Shown here: positions 32,759-44,736 of the stretch, in pieces | Numbering within the stretch: the stretch's first letter is position 1 | How the letters are laid out: each line of letters starts with the position of its first letter | NCBI RefSeq assembly: GCF_020497125.1 | Contig: NC_059080.1 | Coordinates: 52,083,563 to 52,147,562, forward strand | From: Mauremys mutica | Taxonomy: Eukaryota; Chordata; Testudines; Geoemydidae | Reading direction: 5' to 3' | DNA length: 64,000 bases | Program-made: the position numbers and the translations under genes | Notes under the pieces: generated by a model | The model's database searches: none | What the model was told of the DNA's origin: nothing | The model's input: the letters and a program-made list of their open reading frames with translations, nothing else

Positions 32759-33068
32759 CAGGGGTAGGCAACCTATGGCACACGTGCCGAAGGTGGCATG
32801 TGAGCTGATTTTTCAGTGGCACTCACACTGCCCAGGTCCTGGCCACCAGTCTGGGGCACTCTGCATTTTAATTTAATTTTAAATGAAGCTTCTTAAACAT
32901 TTAAAAAACCTTGTTTACTTTACATACAACAATAGTTCAGTTATATATTATAGACTTATAGAAAGAGAACTTCTAAATGTTAAAATGTATTACTGGCACA
33001 CGAAACCTTAAATTAGAGTGAATAAATGAAGACTCGGCACGCCGCTTCTGAAAGGTTGCTGACTCCTG
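32759..33068. mobile_element. hAT MITE with perfect 8-bp duplication
   Basis: CATTAGGA occurs at 32751-32758 and 33069-33076. The ends are caggggtaggcaacc and the reverse complement of caggagtcagcaacc. A 310-bp element with no coding capacity. Confidence 0.92.
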
Positions 33069-33076
33069 CATTAGGA

Positions 33077-35839
33077 AGCCATTTGCAGTACAAAAAAAAT
33101 TATTGGTCCTACAGATTCATAAATAATGATACATGTTCTTATGTACCAGTAGATGGCGCTTCCAGCACTGCCAAACCCCCTGTTGAAAGCCCCCACCCCA
33201 GTCATGAGATTTTAAAATAAATAAAACTCTGGTGCTCTTTTTATTTGCTTTATGGCTTTTGATCCTTCAAGGGAGGTGGGAAGGGTCACATGTCCCAGCT
33301 TTTCTCTGCAGCCATGAATCTTACTTTGGTTTTCAAATGAAAGCGGAGATTATCACATAATCACTAGACTCAGGCAGCTGGGGCTTTAAGAAAGAACACC
33401 AAACTTTGTGAGGTTTGCAATAAAATCACAAGAATTGGCAACACTCTCCTCTTTCTATTAGCTATCTACACATACTCATCTATATATAGTTCTCTCTCTT
33501 AATGAAGCAAACCTTACAAGCTGCCATGAGCATGAAAATCATTGACAAAGCAGAGAAGAAAAGCAAAGGTTTTCTATAAATGCAAGTAAAACTATTCCAA
33601 GTGCAGTTTCACGTAGAGTATTTTACCATCTACAACAATAAATTCCTCTCTAGACAGATAAATGCCCAAGAAAGAGCCTGGAACTAAATTGACCTCTCTC
33701 TATTTATTCAGCATGTGTGGGGTCTAATCGTTTAGTCACAGGCCCAGTGGGCCTGGAAATCATCACTTTGATTGGGAAGTCAAGTTGTTGAAAGCAGACG
33801 GAGGAGGAAGAGACTAGCTGAAAGAAAGCTGCCCCAACCCCCAGCAGTTTACTCAGGGCAATTCTTTCAGGTAGGGGGAGAGAGAGCAAAGAAAGACGCT
33901 GCTGGAAGAAGCACTTCATTTGAAATGGATTTTGTAGCCTCCTCTCCCAGGGAACGTGGATTTGGGGTCAGCCCTTTAATCTTCTGGAAAAGGCTGCTGA
34001 AATCAGACCCACTGCAGAAACCCTTTTGTTCAGAGAATCTCCTGCTAGGAGAGACTCTCATATTATTTCAAAGGCTCGATGATTTGGATTGGTTTAACCT
34101 TTTCTAGGTTTACTCTGCTCAATAGCAAAGATGAGCTATAGCTTTTCAAGAGAGCAGGTTGAAACAGGAGATGGGGATGGGAGGAAAGGAGGGAAAGAAA
34201 TCAATTAAAGCCAAAGGAACCCAGCCTGTCATTCCCAGACGTGATTTGCCTTCCAAATTCCCTGCACTCTTCTGCTCACTCAGGGCAGAGACAGCTTTTC
34301 TGTTATGCTGCGAGAAACAAGGCTGTGTGGCCACGCCGCACGATCTTAAACAGAAAGCAATGTGCTCAGCTCTGTTAACATTCTTAGGGCTTGGCAAGCA
34401 CACCAGGGCCCACCCACAACCAGGAGCCTCAGACTTCCAGGGGACATATAGCAACAGAATGAATAAACTCAAAGGTGAAAGGACAGAGAGCAGGAGACCG
34501 GCAAATGCCACCCAGGCTGCTAATGGCAAAGCCAACAAAGGGACTATACGAGCGGCCAGAGACAGCCCCCCAGTCAGATGGGAGCAGCCATTTGCACTGC
34601 AGCCATTTGCACTGCGTATTGGTTTCAGACTGGTGCCATTGCAATGACGGTCTGTCACGATCACAGCTCATCACTGGGACATTTCAGAGCCCTCTTTTAC
34701 AGAAGAAAATCAAGACCCCCTCTGAAACGCTTCCCGAGTTCACCCAGAACAGCATCCATTACAGCAAAAGGGGTCACGTGAGCGAATGATCTGAATTATT
34801 TTCAGTCCCCCTTAGATGGGGCATGACACTGAAAATATTCCAAAGAGTAGGAGAGAAGAGATTCCCTAACAGAGCAGGACAGCCTGGCTTTGATGTTGAA
34901 ACAACAAAGACTCACCCGCAGAGAAAGGCAATACAAATGCATGAAAACAGCAGGTTGCATTTCAAAAGCAACATCAATAGCTCTGAAAAAAATCAATTTT
35001 TCTGGGAAGAACCAATTGCATTCCCTGACTCATGGACCTTGCGCCCAGGGCTACAGCGTTGTCCACTGCCAATAGGTTCTGGCGCTGGTTAGGTTTTAAA
35101 TGAAATCTTTGGAAATCTATTTTTCTGGGAGCCTGATCCAAAGCTCATTGAGTCAATGGAAAGACTCCATTTGGTATTAGTGAGTACTGCATCAGGCTCT
35201 ACATTTGGAGAGATTGGAGTGAAGTGTAAGGGCATTCTTCGCGGGAAAGTTGAATACATTCAGATTCTAGCTGAACAAATGATGGGGAAAGTGCAAGAAT
35301 TGCTCTTCAGCTGCACTGCCTTTGGCTGCCAGGGCCCCTAGGTGCATGGGACACCTATTACAAGTGATTTGTTGTTGAGCAGCTGGCCACCATGCTCAGA
35401 ATGATAGCTTAAAGGTGCAGGAGATAGAGGAAAGGGAAGGGAAAGGGAAAGAAAACAGAATGGGGAGAAGGATAAAAGGACCCAGAAAGAGGAGAAAAGA
35501 GACGGCATACTAAGAAAGGGTGCTTGGACTAGAAACCATTAGCATGCATATGGAAGTGTCTACACAGGTGGGGTGAATAAATACAATAATAGATACATTA
35601 ATAAGAATGAAGGATGAAGGCGCACTTTCCTAAGCGAAGACTTACTCTCTCCTGCTCTCAGGGCAGGGTAGGGAAAGCACTGTTATTTGGGAAGTCAGTG
35701 TCAGCTGCAATATTGCCAACCCCAGGTGCTCAAAAATCATGAGTCAGGTCCCATGCTCCCCAGTGCCCGGCAGGTGGAAAACAGAGAGACACTCAGCGAT
35801 AGGCTGCCTCCCAGTGCCAAGTACAAGAATAATGATTAA
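33077..35839. other. Mostly unrecognised; a MITE relic near 33390
   Basis: A repeat-like end, cacaagaattggcaacactc, lies at 33428-33447 and a related scrap (attgccaaccccaggtgctc) near 35711. Two long antisense open frames overlap at 34146-34664 but show no domain. A small direct duplication, cagccatttgcactg, is at 34586-34615. No gene recognised. Confidence 0.35.
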
Positions 35840-36070
35840 AAGACTGGAAAACATGCCATCCAGTGTTAGACTCAAGGAGCTCAGGCTGTTTAGCTTGACA
35901 AAGAGAAGCTTAAGAGGTGACTTGATCAGAGTCTGCCAGTACCTACATGGGGCATGAATATGTATTAATGGACTTTTCAGTCTAGCAGAGAAAGGGATAA
36001 CATGACCCAATGGCTGGAAGTTGAAGCTCAACAAATTCAGACTGGAAATTCAGACTGTATTCAGTCATAT
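35840..36070 (+). pseudogene. Old CR1 RT C-terminal fragment
   Basis: Decodes to SVRLKELRLFSLTKRSLRGD and then LIRVCQYLHG, matching the CR1 block [27 protein letters not shown]. Stops follow. More diverged than the copies at 49-52 and 58-59 kb, so from an older subfamily. Confidence 0.75.
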
Positions 36071-36663
36071 AGAAGTATGTGGGGCTTCTCCCTTTGCAAA
36101 GCAGACGGGCAGGGATGAGTGGATCCCTGACTCTACCAGTCTGCTTGCTGACCACTTCTGCTGAGCCATGTTCCCCAGCACTGATATCACCAGAACAAGG
36201 AGGAAGCAGGGGAGGAAATGTGCCCCCTGGGATAGTGCAAAGTCCACACCATCCCTTGCTCAAGACAAGGCCTGAAAGCTCAGCCTAGCTCAGAAACTTC
36301 ATCCAGCTTTACTTCCAAATTAGCTTAGATTGGGGTGGCCAGGAGCACGTATGTGACGTCATGCCCCTGGGTGGTTCATCAGCACTGGGGACTGAACCTG
36401 AGATCTCCGGATGGAAACACACCACCAGCTAAAGGGCCCAGCTCTGTTAGAAACTGATGAGCCTTCTACAGCCTTGGCTGTCTGTGACCCAACCACCATT
36501 ACAGGGGGACAGAGCGCCATGTGGAATCTGTATGGTTTACACCTACTTACATTCAAATAGTAGCACACCCCCTTATATACTCACAGCTCCTTACAACAAC
36601 CACTTGCAATTGAGTGCATGCAGCATGTTGGCTGTAGTTCTTTCCCTTACAACAGGCATGCTT
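36071..36663. other. No recognised feature
   Basis: No gene or repeat that I can name. Confidence 0.4.
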
Positions 36664-36686
36664 CCCCCACCCACCCACCCACCCCT
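36664..36686. repeat. (CCCA)n short tandem repeat
   Basis: Four to five units of CCCA/CCAC inside a C-rich stretch. Confidence 0.85.
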
Positions 36687-36939
36687 TCCCCTGACTCAGG
36701 TGTATGAGATTGTATTATATTTTCAGGGCTTATTATTTTGATTCTCATGCAGAGCAGCCTGTTCCAGCTCCTCGTAATGGAGACAATTATGCTAACTTTA
36801 TTGGATTTGCATTCAGGGCTGGTTTGGCAGACTCACATATTGGTTCAGGGAGAGGGGACAGGAAGAAGAAATAATGCATTTGCTTTTCCTTATTTAAAAG
36901 CGAAGTATATGTGTAACATTTGCCTCTAGGTCATTGTGC

Positions 36940-37080
36940 CCCTCCCCCCAGCCCCTCTCTCCAGGGCAGGGGCTGTCTCTTACCTGTACCTGGTCAGGTT
37001 CTGGCACAAGGGGATATTGGTTCTGACTGGGGCCTCTAAGCCTCGCTACAGCACAAATACCAATAAATACATCTGGCACC
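36940..37080 (+). repeat. MIR/L2-type relic, sense
   Basis: ccagggcaggggctgtctct, then ttctgactggggcctctaag, match the sense form of the same element that is antisense at 28085 and 46250. Confidence 0.55.
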
Positions 37081-37140
37081 TCTAGCAGCCAATGAGTATA
37101 TACAACATCATACAAATACGGGAGTGTCTGATTGCAGGAG

Positions 37141-37329
37141 GTGACCATGGCCAACGCGACAGCGACAGCCAGAGACCTCCTGCTGCAAGAGGAGCACAAG
37201 CTACAACAGCTTGAGCTAAACAGCCAAGCCCCTGAAACAATTGACATCCTCTGTGGCACACTCACAAGTGGTTTACAGATGTTTTGTCCTATTGTGTGCC
37301 TGCAGGGAGCACAGGCAGGAACACTGTAA
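37141..37329 (+). other. Unassigned small open frame with good start context
   Basis: The frame opens MANATATARDLLLQEEHKLQ in context gtgaccATGG, just after an acceptor-like tctgattgcag. The first 40 residues are alanine-, leucine- and glutamate-rich and could form a helix. The frame then runs into sequence that looks noncoding. I recognise no family. It could be a short exon, a transposon scrap or chance. Confidence 0.15.
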
Positions 37330-37529
37330 ATGCCCTATTCCCATGGCTGATGGCTCAGAACCATGGGGAACAGCGGACAGCACAGAAATTGCCTTGACAC
37401 CATGGACAGCTTGGTAGAATGAGCTACTGAGAGCTAAGGGCCTGATCTTTGCTAGTGAATTCAATGGGTGACTTGGGCATCTTGCCATTGATTTCAGTGG
37501 GAGAAAGTTTAAACCCTAAATTAGTCAAT

Positions 37530-37810
37530 TGCTATTTATTCGCTGTACTATAGTAGCACCTAGAAGTGCTGACCAAGGTCACAGCCCCATTGTGCTAGGC
37601 ACTGTAATGCACAGAGTAAGATGCCCCTGCCTCAATGCTCTCCCAATGTAAATAGGCAAAAAATAAGGGTTGTTATCCTCATTTTACAGATAGAAACCGA
37701 GGCAGAGAGAAATTAAGTGATTTGCCCAGGGTCACCCCGGCATCCTGCAGGAGAACCAGGAAGTAAACTCAGATCAGAGTGGCAGCCAAGTGCCTTCACC
37801 ACATAACCAT
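37530..37810 (-). repeat. MIR/L2-type SINE, antisense
   Basis: tagtagcacctagaagtgct, ccattgtgctaggcactgta, cattttacagatagaaaccg and agtgatttgcccagggtcac follow the standard antisense order. Confidence 0.75.
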
Positions 37811-38344
37811 CCTACCCCTTACAATAGCTTTATTGTTAATTCATGGCAGATTGGAAGATAGCTTGACATTATTCGTCAGTGCACTGCTGAGAAAGTTAGT
37901 AACATCACAGGAATCTTAAAGTGGAGACAAGACAAATGGGGTGATTCTGAGGGGCCCAAAGAAGGAGGTGTGAGAAAATGGGGGGGGGAGAATGGCCAAT
38001 GCATCTATAGCAAAGAGAAAATATTTGCCATTTTCCAGCTGAGCCATTCAAATACACTGCCTTCCTCAATATACAATGTTCCACCGCCTGCACAAAACAC
38101 CTTTCAAAATGCAGTTAATATAATGTATCCTGTTAGAATATCCTAGCTGGAAGTCTGCAACTCAGTCTGCTCCGGAATAAATCTAGCAAAGAAGATTGCG
38201 GCTATTTGACAAACACAGTTATTTCCTAATCAATTTCCTGAGTTTCATATCAATCCTATTTTATTTTATTTTTTTACACTCCAAAAGTCCCCATGTTCTA
38301 TTTCTATATAACCTTGCCGTGCATTTATTGATGATATCCCAGTG

Positions 38345-38358
38345 GTTGCCATGGCAAC
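38345..38358. promoter_or_regulatory. Perfect palindromic RFX X-box
   Basis: GTTGCCATGGCAAC is the full palindromic X-box consensus for RFX transcription factors. It lies in non-repetitive sequence, and no promoter or exon is evident within several kb. A distal enhancer site is possible. Confidence 0.5.
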
Positions 38359-38481
38359 ACACCCCCGTGTCACAAGACACTAGGCTTTGGAGGTCACATG
38401 CTAGTGAAGTGGCAACTGGAGACTGATAAGAGAAGGACTATCCATATCCATCTAGTTTATTAAAATGCTACAAATGGCTGC

Positions 38482-38505
38482 ATTATTATTATTATTATTA
38501 TTATT
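38482..38505. repeat. (TTA)n microsatellite
   Basis: ATT/TTA run of about 24 bp followed by ttttattattgg. Confidence 0.9.
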
Positions 38506-38509
38506 TTAT

Positions 38510-40137
38510 TATTGGGCTTCACCTTCCCTTGCTTCTTGTCTTTCCACGCTGAAGATTAAAATGCCTGCTTAGTTCTCCTTCAGTTGCTAGCTAAGAATAG
38601 TGGAGCACATGCAATGTTTCATATTTAACATCCCTGTAGGAGAACTTGACAAGCCAAGCCACACATCCTGAAGCAAGGTTAGACACGCAAAGGTCCCCTA
38701 GTGCCACACTATGTGCTAATTTTCCACACACAGCAAAAAATAAAAGCTTCAGAAATGTTGCAGCCATGTCCTTCCTCTGGCTCTGGCTCATATGATCTTT
38801 GTGCAAAAGGCTCTTGTCTGTTGACTGCAAAGTACATGTAGGATGCCTTGTGCCTTAGTAGATGAGTAAGGGGATAAGTGGCCTTTCACCTTTGCTAGCC
38901 ATCATTGGTTGAAATCCAGCTCAGCGCATCGGTTGCGGAAAGTTATCATCACCTGACAGCTGTTCAGTGATCTCAGTGACCTGTGCTGATGTTCTCAAGT
39001 CCAATTCTGAAGTGTCTGTCTCACAAAAGCACTCTCGCTGCTGCTACCTGGTTGGCAATGTCATCAGGGAGGGAAGGAATTAATTGGCAGGCGCACTTAT
39101 CATATCTTCCCCCTTCCAGCTGGTGAGGGCTGAAGCATAAGGGTGGAGCTGAGTGGGTAGCTTGCATTGCCACTACTCATGTTGTCCCTGTTCCATGGGC
39201 AACAACAGGACTTTAGGGGGAGCTTTTCAAATGCACAAAGGGTAGCTAGGTGTCCAACTTCCACTGAATGTCAATGAGATTTGGTGGCTTCAATCCCATT
39301 TGTACCTTTCAAAATCTCCCCTTTATTTTCCACTTCTGCCAATCCAGCACACAATGCAAAATGAGAAAACAAACAGTTAAAACCATGGTCTTTTCTTCTG
39401 CGATTGTGGATGATGGATCCAGTTTACTTGCTCTTACTCAGAATGTTCTGCATGTGAATAAATGAGAAACTACCTACTGTATCCTTGTTACTGGGTGAGT
39501 TACTGGTTAATATCATGTGATTATTTATTTTGTCTTTTAGACATTGTCTATTGCTATCTATAAGTACAGATCACCAGTGTTTTTGAGACTGTCACATGCT
39601 CAGTATTGCAATATTTAATAAAAGTTGGAGATTTCTATTATTTCTTATTTTATCATTACTAAGGCTTTTTAGAGAACTAGATCCATAACGCCTGTAAAAA
39701 TGCTAAAATCCCATTGCCTGTTCCAAGCAAAATGATTTATAAAAACAAATAAGAAATTGCCAAGATGGAAAATTTGTTTTCCGACCCCCAAGATCATCAC
39801 AGCACTCACCTATTACCGGGCACACTGAGTCATCACACAGAGATACTATTCACCAAAGTAAAACTGCTGGTAGCATGGGACAGATGTCACTGAGACAGCC
39901 AATCAATATTAATGGTACTGTATTGTCATTCTTGCAGACATGATTTTCACAGTTGGGCAGGGTTACGCCTTAAGAAGCAGATGACATATGTGTTGGGCCC
40001 CAGAGTAGACAACAATATCTATCAAAACACCTGACTTTTACAACGGACACTCCAAGGCATAGCTGGCTGTTACATGTAACATATCTTTGAGCAACAAATC
40101 CTACCTAGCCATGGGCTGCTGTACTGACAATCATCTA
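38510..40137. other. No recognised feature
   Basis: Single-copy-looking sequence. No gene, RNA or repeat recognised. Confidence 0.4.
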
Positions 40138-40201
40138 TGACGCGGGATCTTTTTCAGGGGAAAAGGCAATACTCCATGTTTATTGAAGATACAACAATAA
40201 G

Positions 40202-40233
<32 letters not shown>

Positions 40234-41152
40234 GTCCCGCCAGTCGATGTTATAGTTACCAGTCCAAAGTCTGGATCAATCTAGTGGCCAGCTAGGTTGA
40301 TCATGAGCTGGTAGGAGCCGGGTTCTATTGGTCACGACACAATGATCCAGGGAAGTCTTGGCAGGACGAAACCAAAGTTTTATGGCAAGGCACCCTGTTT
40401 ATATAGTGATTTTCCTTCATTGGGACCAATGAATTTTGCACCGTCGTGCTGCAATCAATTGTTGTTTGACAAGTGCTTGTTTTCTTAAATTGTCCTTCTC
40501 ATCCTTTATCGTGTTCTTTCATCAAGTCTCTCAGGGAGTTACCCCATGCTGGTTTTAATCACAGCTATTTTGTCCCCATTGATAGGTGCCTGTCTCATCT
40601 TTAGAGTCATCAATCTGCCCTCCTCTGACATTTCAATAAGGGCGTGTTGCAATCTCCTGGCACCCGTACATCTGTCCTCGGTTTCTCCTTAGAACATTTG
40701 GTCCAGTGATGGCCTTCACACTTATCTTCTAACACACACATTCCTCGTTCACACACAAAACAGAATTGATTTACACAGAGGAACATCAAATTGCAATGCA
40801 AGAGAAAACAATCATTGCATTCTTTTACTTATTTTAAAATGCTAAACCTACAACAAAGTGGTGACCCTAAAAGGTCTGTTACTGCCTTGAAATCAGCTCA
40901 GACACAGATTCTGGCTGATACATCTCTACCAATGGCCCATTAGGCCATTCTTTTCTGCTTTCAGAAAGGTTGGCTGGCAGGATATGGTCAAATCATACAC
41001 CAATACATTTAATACATGTTACATTATTATTCTTTATCCTTCGTTATAAATTATACAAAAGACAAACATAAAATCCTACTACTTGCAGGTTTGGGGTATA
41101 TTTGATACAAAAGTGTGTGAGTCATCATACAACAAGATTTCATATTATGACA
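40138..41152 (-). mobile_element. ERV solo LTR, about 1.0 kb
   Basis: On the minus strand it runs from TGTCATAATATG to GATCCCGCGTCA. It has a TATA box (minus strand CTATATAAAC, 40397-40406) and AATAAA (near 40180) followed by a short U5. The GC/CA dinucleotide tract (40201-40232) lies between the TATA box and the polyA signal. The flanks share only CTA, so the duplication is unclear. No internal genes. Confidence 0.68.
40201..40232. repeat. (GC)5(AC)11 compound microsatellite
   Basis: Ten bases of alternating GC followed by 22 of alternating AC inside the LTR. The purine-pyrimidine alternation could favour Z-DNA. Confidence 0.95.
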
Positions 41153-41806
41153 CTACCTGTCATAATTATCATAGAAATATCCACAGCTCTTACTAACTGG
41201 ATAGTAAGTAAGGTAAGTAGTCCAGGTTAACCTCTTCTCTCCACTGCAGGCTATTTTTCTAAAAGTCCTTTTCAGGTGGATGCCAAAAAAAGGGATGATC
41301 ATATTTGTTTCAAAAAAGGAAAGGAAAAAAATACTCATCTGCATCTTCTCAGGGAACCCGCACTGAAAGGATTGAAGCCTCTTCGGAGATTGGTGGACTT
41401 TGTTAAAATGGTCACACCCTCTGCTCTTTCTGCTTCCAGACAGGAATGGATGTGGAAATACCAAAATATGGCACATGTGGTCTTGGTACAAGGTGCAATG
41501 GAAATCCAGGGCCGCCCAGAGGATTCAGGGAGCCTGGGGCAAAGCAATTTCAGGGGCCTCTTCCATAAAAAAAAGTTGCAATACTATAGAATACTATATT
41601 CTCATGGGGGCCCCTGCGGGGCCCGAGGCAAATTGCCCCACTTGCTCCCCCCACCCCCGAGCAGCTCTGGGAAAAATAAACATTTATAAACTTTCCGCAT
41701 CTCAGCACAAACCCAGTTTTGAGAAAACTTCTTTTGAAGTCACTTTTACAAGGTCTCTGGTTCTCAGCATCAGCTAGTGCTAAAAGGCACTAAAGCTCAT
41801 TAAAAG

Positions 41807-42075
41807 GGTTGAACAAATATTTTCCGTCAAAACCTTTTTTGGATCGAAAACTAGGGGTTTTTAAAAAGCAGAAAAAAATCATGGACAATGTCTGCTTTCC
41901 TTCAAAATTTGTTGTGGTTTTTTTAATTGAAAAGCTGAAATTAGTCTGTCAAAACCTGAACATGGTTTGGGGTTCCAGAAGTGTGTGGCCAAATATTTGC
42001 TGCTTGCGGTGTTTGATTGTTTAAAGAAACAATAAAAAAATTCTGCTTAAAAAAAATCCAAAACTTTTGAACCAC
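41807..42075. mobile_element. AT-rich MITE relic
   Basis: gggttgaacaaatattttcc on the left and cttttgaaccacctcagctt on the right are rough inverted ends, with an AT-rich middle. Confidence 0.4.
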
Positions 42076-42194
42076 CTCAGCTTGTGATCAAACGCCTGAG
42101 CCCATCCAGGCAGAGATTTTTCCAGGTTTCTGATACTCTGCTGGCTTCCTTGACTCATATCTGTCTCCATAATTTTGGGTTCATTTAGCTTAGA

Positions 42195-42430
42195 AGATAA
42201 GAACATAAGAACGGCCATACTGGGTCAAACCAAAGGTCCATCCAGCCCAGTATCCTGTCTACTGACAGTGGCCAATGCCAAGTGCCCCAGAGGGAGTGAC
42301 CCTAACAGGTAATGATCAAGTGATCTCTCTCTTGCCATCCATCTCCACCCTCTGACAAACAGAGGCTAGGGACACCATTTCTTACCCATCCTGGCTAATA
42401 GCCATTAATGGACTTAACCTCCATGAATGT
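42195..42430 (-). repeat. CR1-class 3' end fragment
   Basis: Close relative of 21441-21655: gaacataagaacggccatac, then tccagcccagtatcctgtct and aggctagggacaccatttct, ending near tggacttaacctccatgaat. Confidence 0.65.
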
Positions 42431-42641
42431 ATCTGTTTGCTAGAGATTGGCTCCATGGGGTCCCTCACAAACTAGAGACAGTTACTGTGGGTTTATCTTT
42501 AGTATATCTTATGTACATACTCCACGAACTGAGCATTTGAGCTTGTTCCAGAATCTGGGATTATTTTATGTTGTGAAAACTGAAATGTTCAAAATAGCAC
42601 ATGCATGTGAATGGACACAGGGTGCTAAAATTAAATTAACC

Positions 42642-42860
42642 AAGGGGTTCTCAAACTGGGGGTTAGGACCCCTTAGGGGGTCACAAGGTTATTACTGGGG
42701 GGTCACGAGTGTCAGCCTCCACCTCAAACCCTGCTTTGCCTCCAGCATTTATAATAGTGTTAAATATATAAAAAAAGTGTTTTTAATTTATAAGGGGGGG
42801 TCAAACTCAAAGGTTTGCTATGTGAAAGGGGTCACCAATACAAAAGTTTGAGAACCACTT
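42642..42860. mobile_element. hAT MITE, 219 bp
   Basis: The ends are aaggggttctcaaactgg and the reverse complement of aagtggttctcaaactt. It is flanked by AATTAACC (42634-42641) and AATTAAGC (42861-42868), a 7 of 8 match. Confidence 0.85.
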
Positions 42861-43039
42861 AATTAAGCCCTCTGGAGCCTCGGGGAATCCAGGGGATGGG
42901 GGGGTCTCCCTTGGTAGGGTTGGGAAGGAGGTAGGTAGTGTAGGATATTGCTATTCTCATGTGATCCCTCCTACATGGAAAAGATAACAGCTTGGCTCTT
43001 TGTGTTAAATAGCTGTCTGCAAGCCTCAAACTGCTGAAT

Positions 43040-43650
43040 GAGCTTTAGGGTAGGGAAGGCTGTGCCTCCCCAAACAGCCCGGCCCTGCCCCCTATCTGCC
43101 CCCATCCACTTCCTGCTCCCCGACTGCCCCCCTCAGAATCCCTGGCCCATCCTGTTCCTTGTCCCCTCACCGCCCCCCCAAGACCCCCCAACCACCACCC
43201 TGGGACCCCACCCCCTCACCAACCCCCCGTTCCCTGACTGCCCCATCCCCTATCCACCCCCACCCCCTGCCAAGTCCTGACAGACCCCCGGAATGCCCAT
43301 GATCCAACCCCCCCGTTCCCCATCCTCTGACTGCACACCCCCCCCAGAACCTCTGCCCCCTCTCTGTGCCCTGACTGTCCCTGGGACTCCCTGCTCCTTA
43401 TCCAACCTCCCTGGCCCCAGCCCTCTGCCATGCTGCTTACCCCCGCCTCCCCTCTCTCCCAGACCTCAGCTCGCCACGTCCAGGAGTGGCCCTGGTCCCT
43501 GGACAGTGCTGCATCAGCGTGGCTCTGGCGGGACCAGAGTTCGCAGCCCCGCCCGCTTACCACACGGCTCCGAGCAGGGAGGAGCTCAGGCCCCGCCCAA
43601 GCCAAGCCTCTTTAGCTCTGTCCAGGGCCACTCCTGAACACACTGCAGTA
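43040..43650. repeat. C-rich low-complexity interior of the hAT element
   Basis: Long runs of C broken by ctgactgcccc, cctgacagac and aaccccccgttccc, an irregular tandem-like texture. Proline-rich open frames here are a composition effect. Confidence 0.7.
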
Positions 43651-43768
43651 AGGGATGGGCGGAGGTGGGGCCGAGGCCGGAGCATTGGTGTGGAGGCCCC
43701 TGTGGGGCCCAGGGCCTGGGCTAAATTGCCCCACTTGCCCCCCCACTCTGGGTGGCCCTGTGGAAATC

Positions 43769-44736
43769 CACCAGAATCCCTGATGTTGTGAGAATTCCAG
43801 CGAAAGATTTCCATAACTTTGGGCACTTTTTTATTGGCATCTGAATGCTAGGATACTTCCAGCATCACCAGTTCCAATCATCCAAAAATCACAAGTCAGA
43901 GTCCCCAAAATCATGCTGCCTAGAGGAATTCTCTGCCCTGGGTGAGGTGCCCAGGCTCCTCATTCAATGGGGACAGTTAGGTGCCAAAGAAGCCAGCAAT
44001 CCTATCCTAGCCAGGAGTGAAATGCACAGGAAAGGGGTGTGGCTTAGGCTCAGCTCCACAAAGGACTTGGGCACCTAACTGATGGGAGACACCTATCTCC
44101 ACTCAGCCATGGAACTTCTCCTGGACTAACGGCTGAAGCCAGGTTACCCTTTTGAGAGACAGAGACCCACTCGATTATAAGCAATAGCCCAGAGGTCAGG
44201 GCACCCCTCTGGGAGGTGTAAGACCTAGGCTCCCGTCTCTGCTCCAAATCAGGCAGAGCAGGGATCTGAAAGTGGGTCTGCCACATCACAGCTGAGTCCC
44301 CTGACCACGCTGATACTGGGTATTTTACACATATGAACAAATTCACGATCTGCTCATGCCCTACTGTCTTGGGTTCAGTGCCAGTCCAGTGCTCTGAGAA
44401 TGCGAACAGGAGTGGGTCCTGCAGGCGAGACAGGTGGAGGAGTGCCTACTTTGAGAATACTGGTGTGAGCTAGGGCTCTAAGCAGTTTGTTAGCTGTGGG
44501 GTGGCAGTGGGACTCAGACAGTTTTGTGCCTAATCTAGGTGCCAAGGGTGGCCCTAAGGACAGCGGTGGTATCTCAGTGTTAGATTTAGGCACATAAGCC
44601 CTTTTGCAGATCTAGCTCTTAGACTCATTGTGACTCAGTTCATGATTTGTGCAATGGGGCTAACAGCACTTCCCTACCTCGCCAAGGACTGTGAGTGCTC
44701 AGACACTACAGTAATGTTGGCCAGATAGTACCAGAG
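43769..44736. other. Old unassigned repeats
   Basis: Phrases such as cttgggcacctaactgatgg and gcacctaactgatgggag look like an old dispersed repeat (compare tttaggcacttaaaagtc at 58010). A MIR-like scrap lies at 44630-44720. No gene. Confidence 0.35.

Larger units (their letters stand above)
41507..43760. mobile_element. hAT-type element, 2.25 kb, perfect 8-bp duplication
   Basis: TGGAAATC flanks it exactly (41499-41506, 43761-43768). The ends CAGGGCCGCCCAGAG and (reverse complement) CAGGGCCACCCAGAG differ at one base. Both termini contain a related block (aaattgccccacttg at 41630 and 43724). No transposase is readable, so it is non-autonomous. Nested inside are an AT-rich MITE (about 41807-42075), a CR1 end (42195-42430) and a small hAT MITE (42642-42860). 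Confidence 0.82.

Noticed and set aside
34146..34664. 172- and 162-codon open frames on opposite strands at the same place
   Set aside because: Overlapping antisense frames in GC-moderate DNA with no domain or homology that I recognise; expected by chance.
43040..43650. Proline-rich coding regions on both strands
   Set aside because: C-rich low-complexity DNA inside a hAT element gives long proline/glycine frames without meaning.
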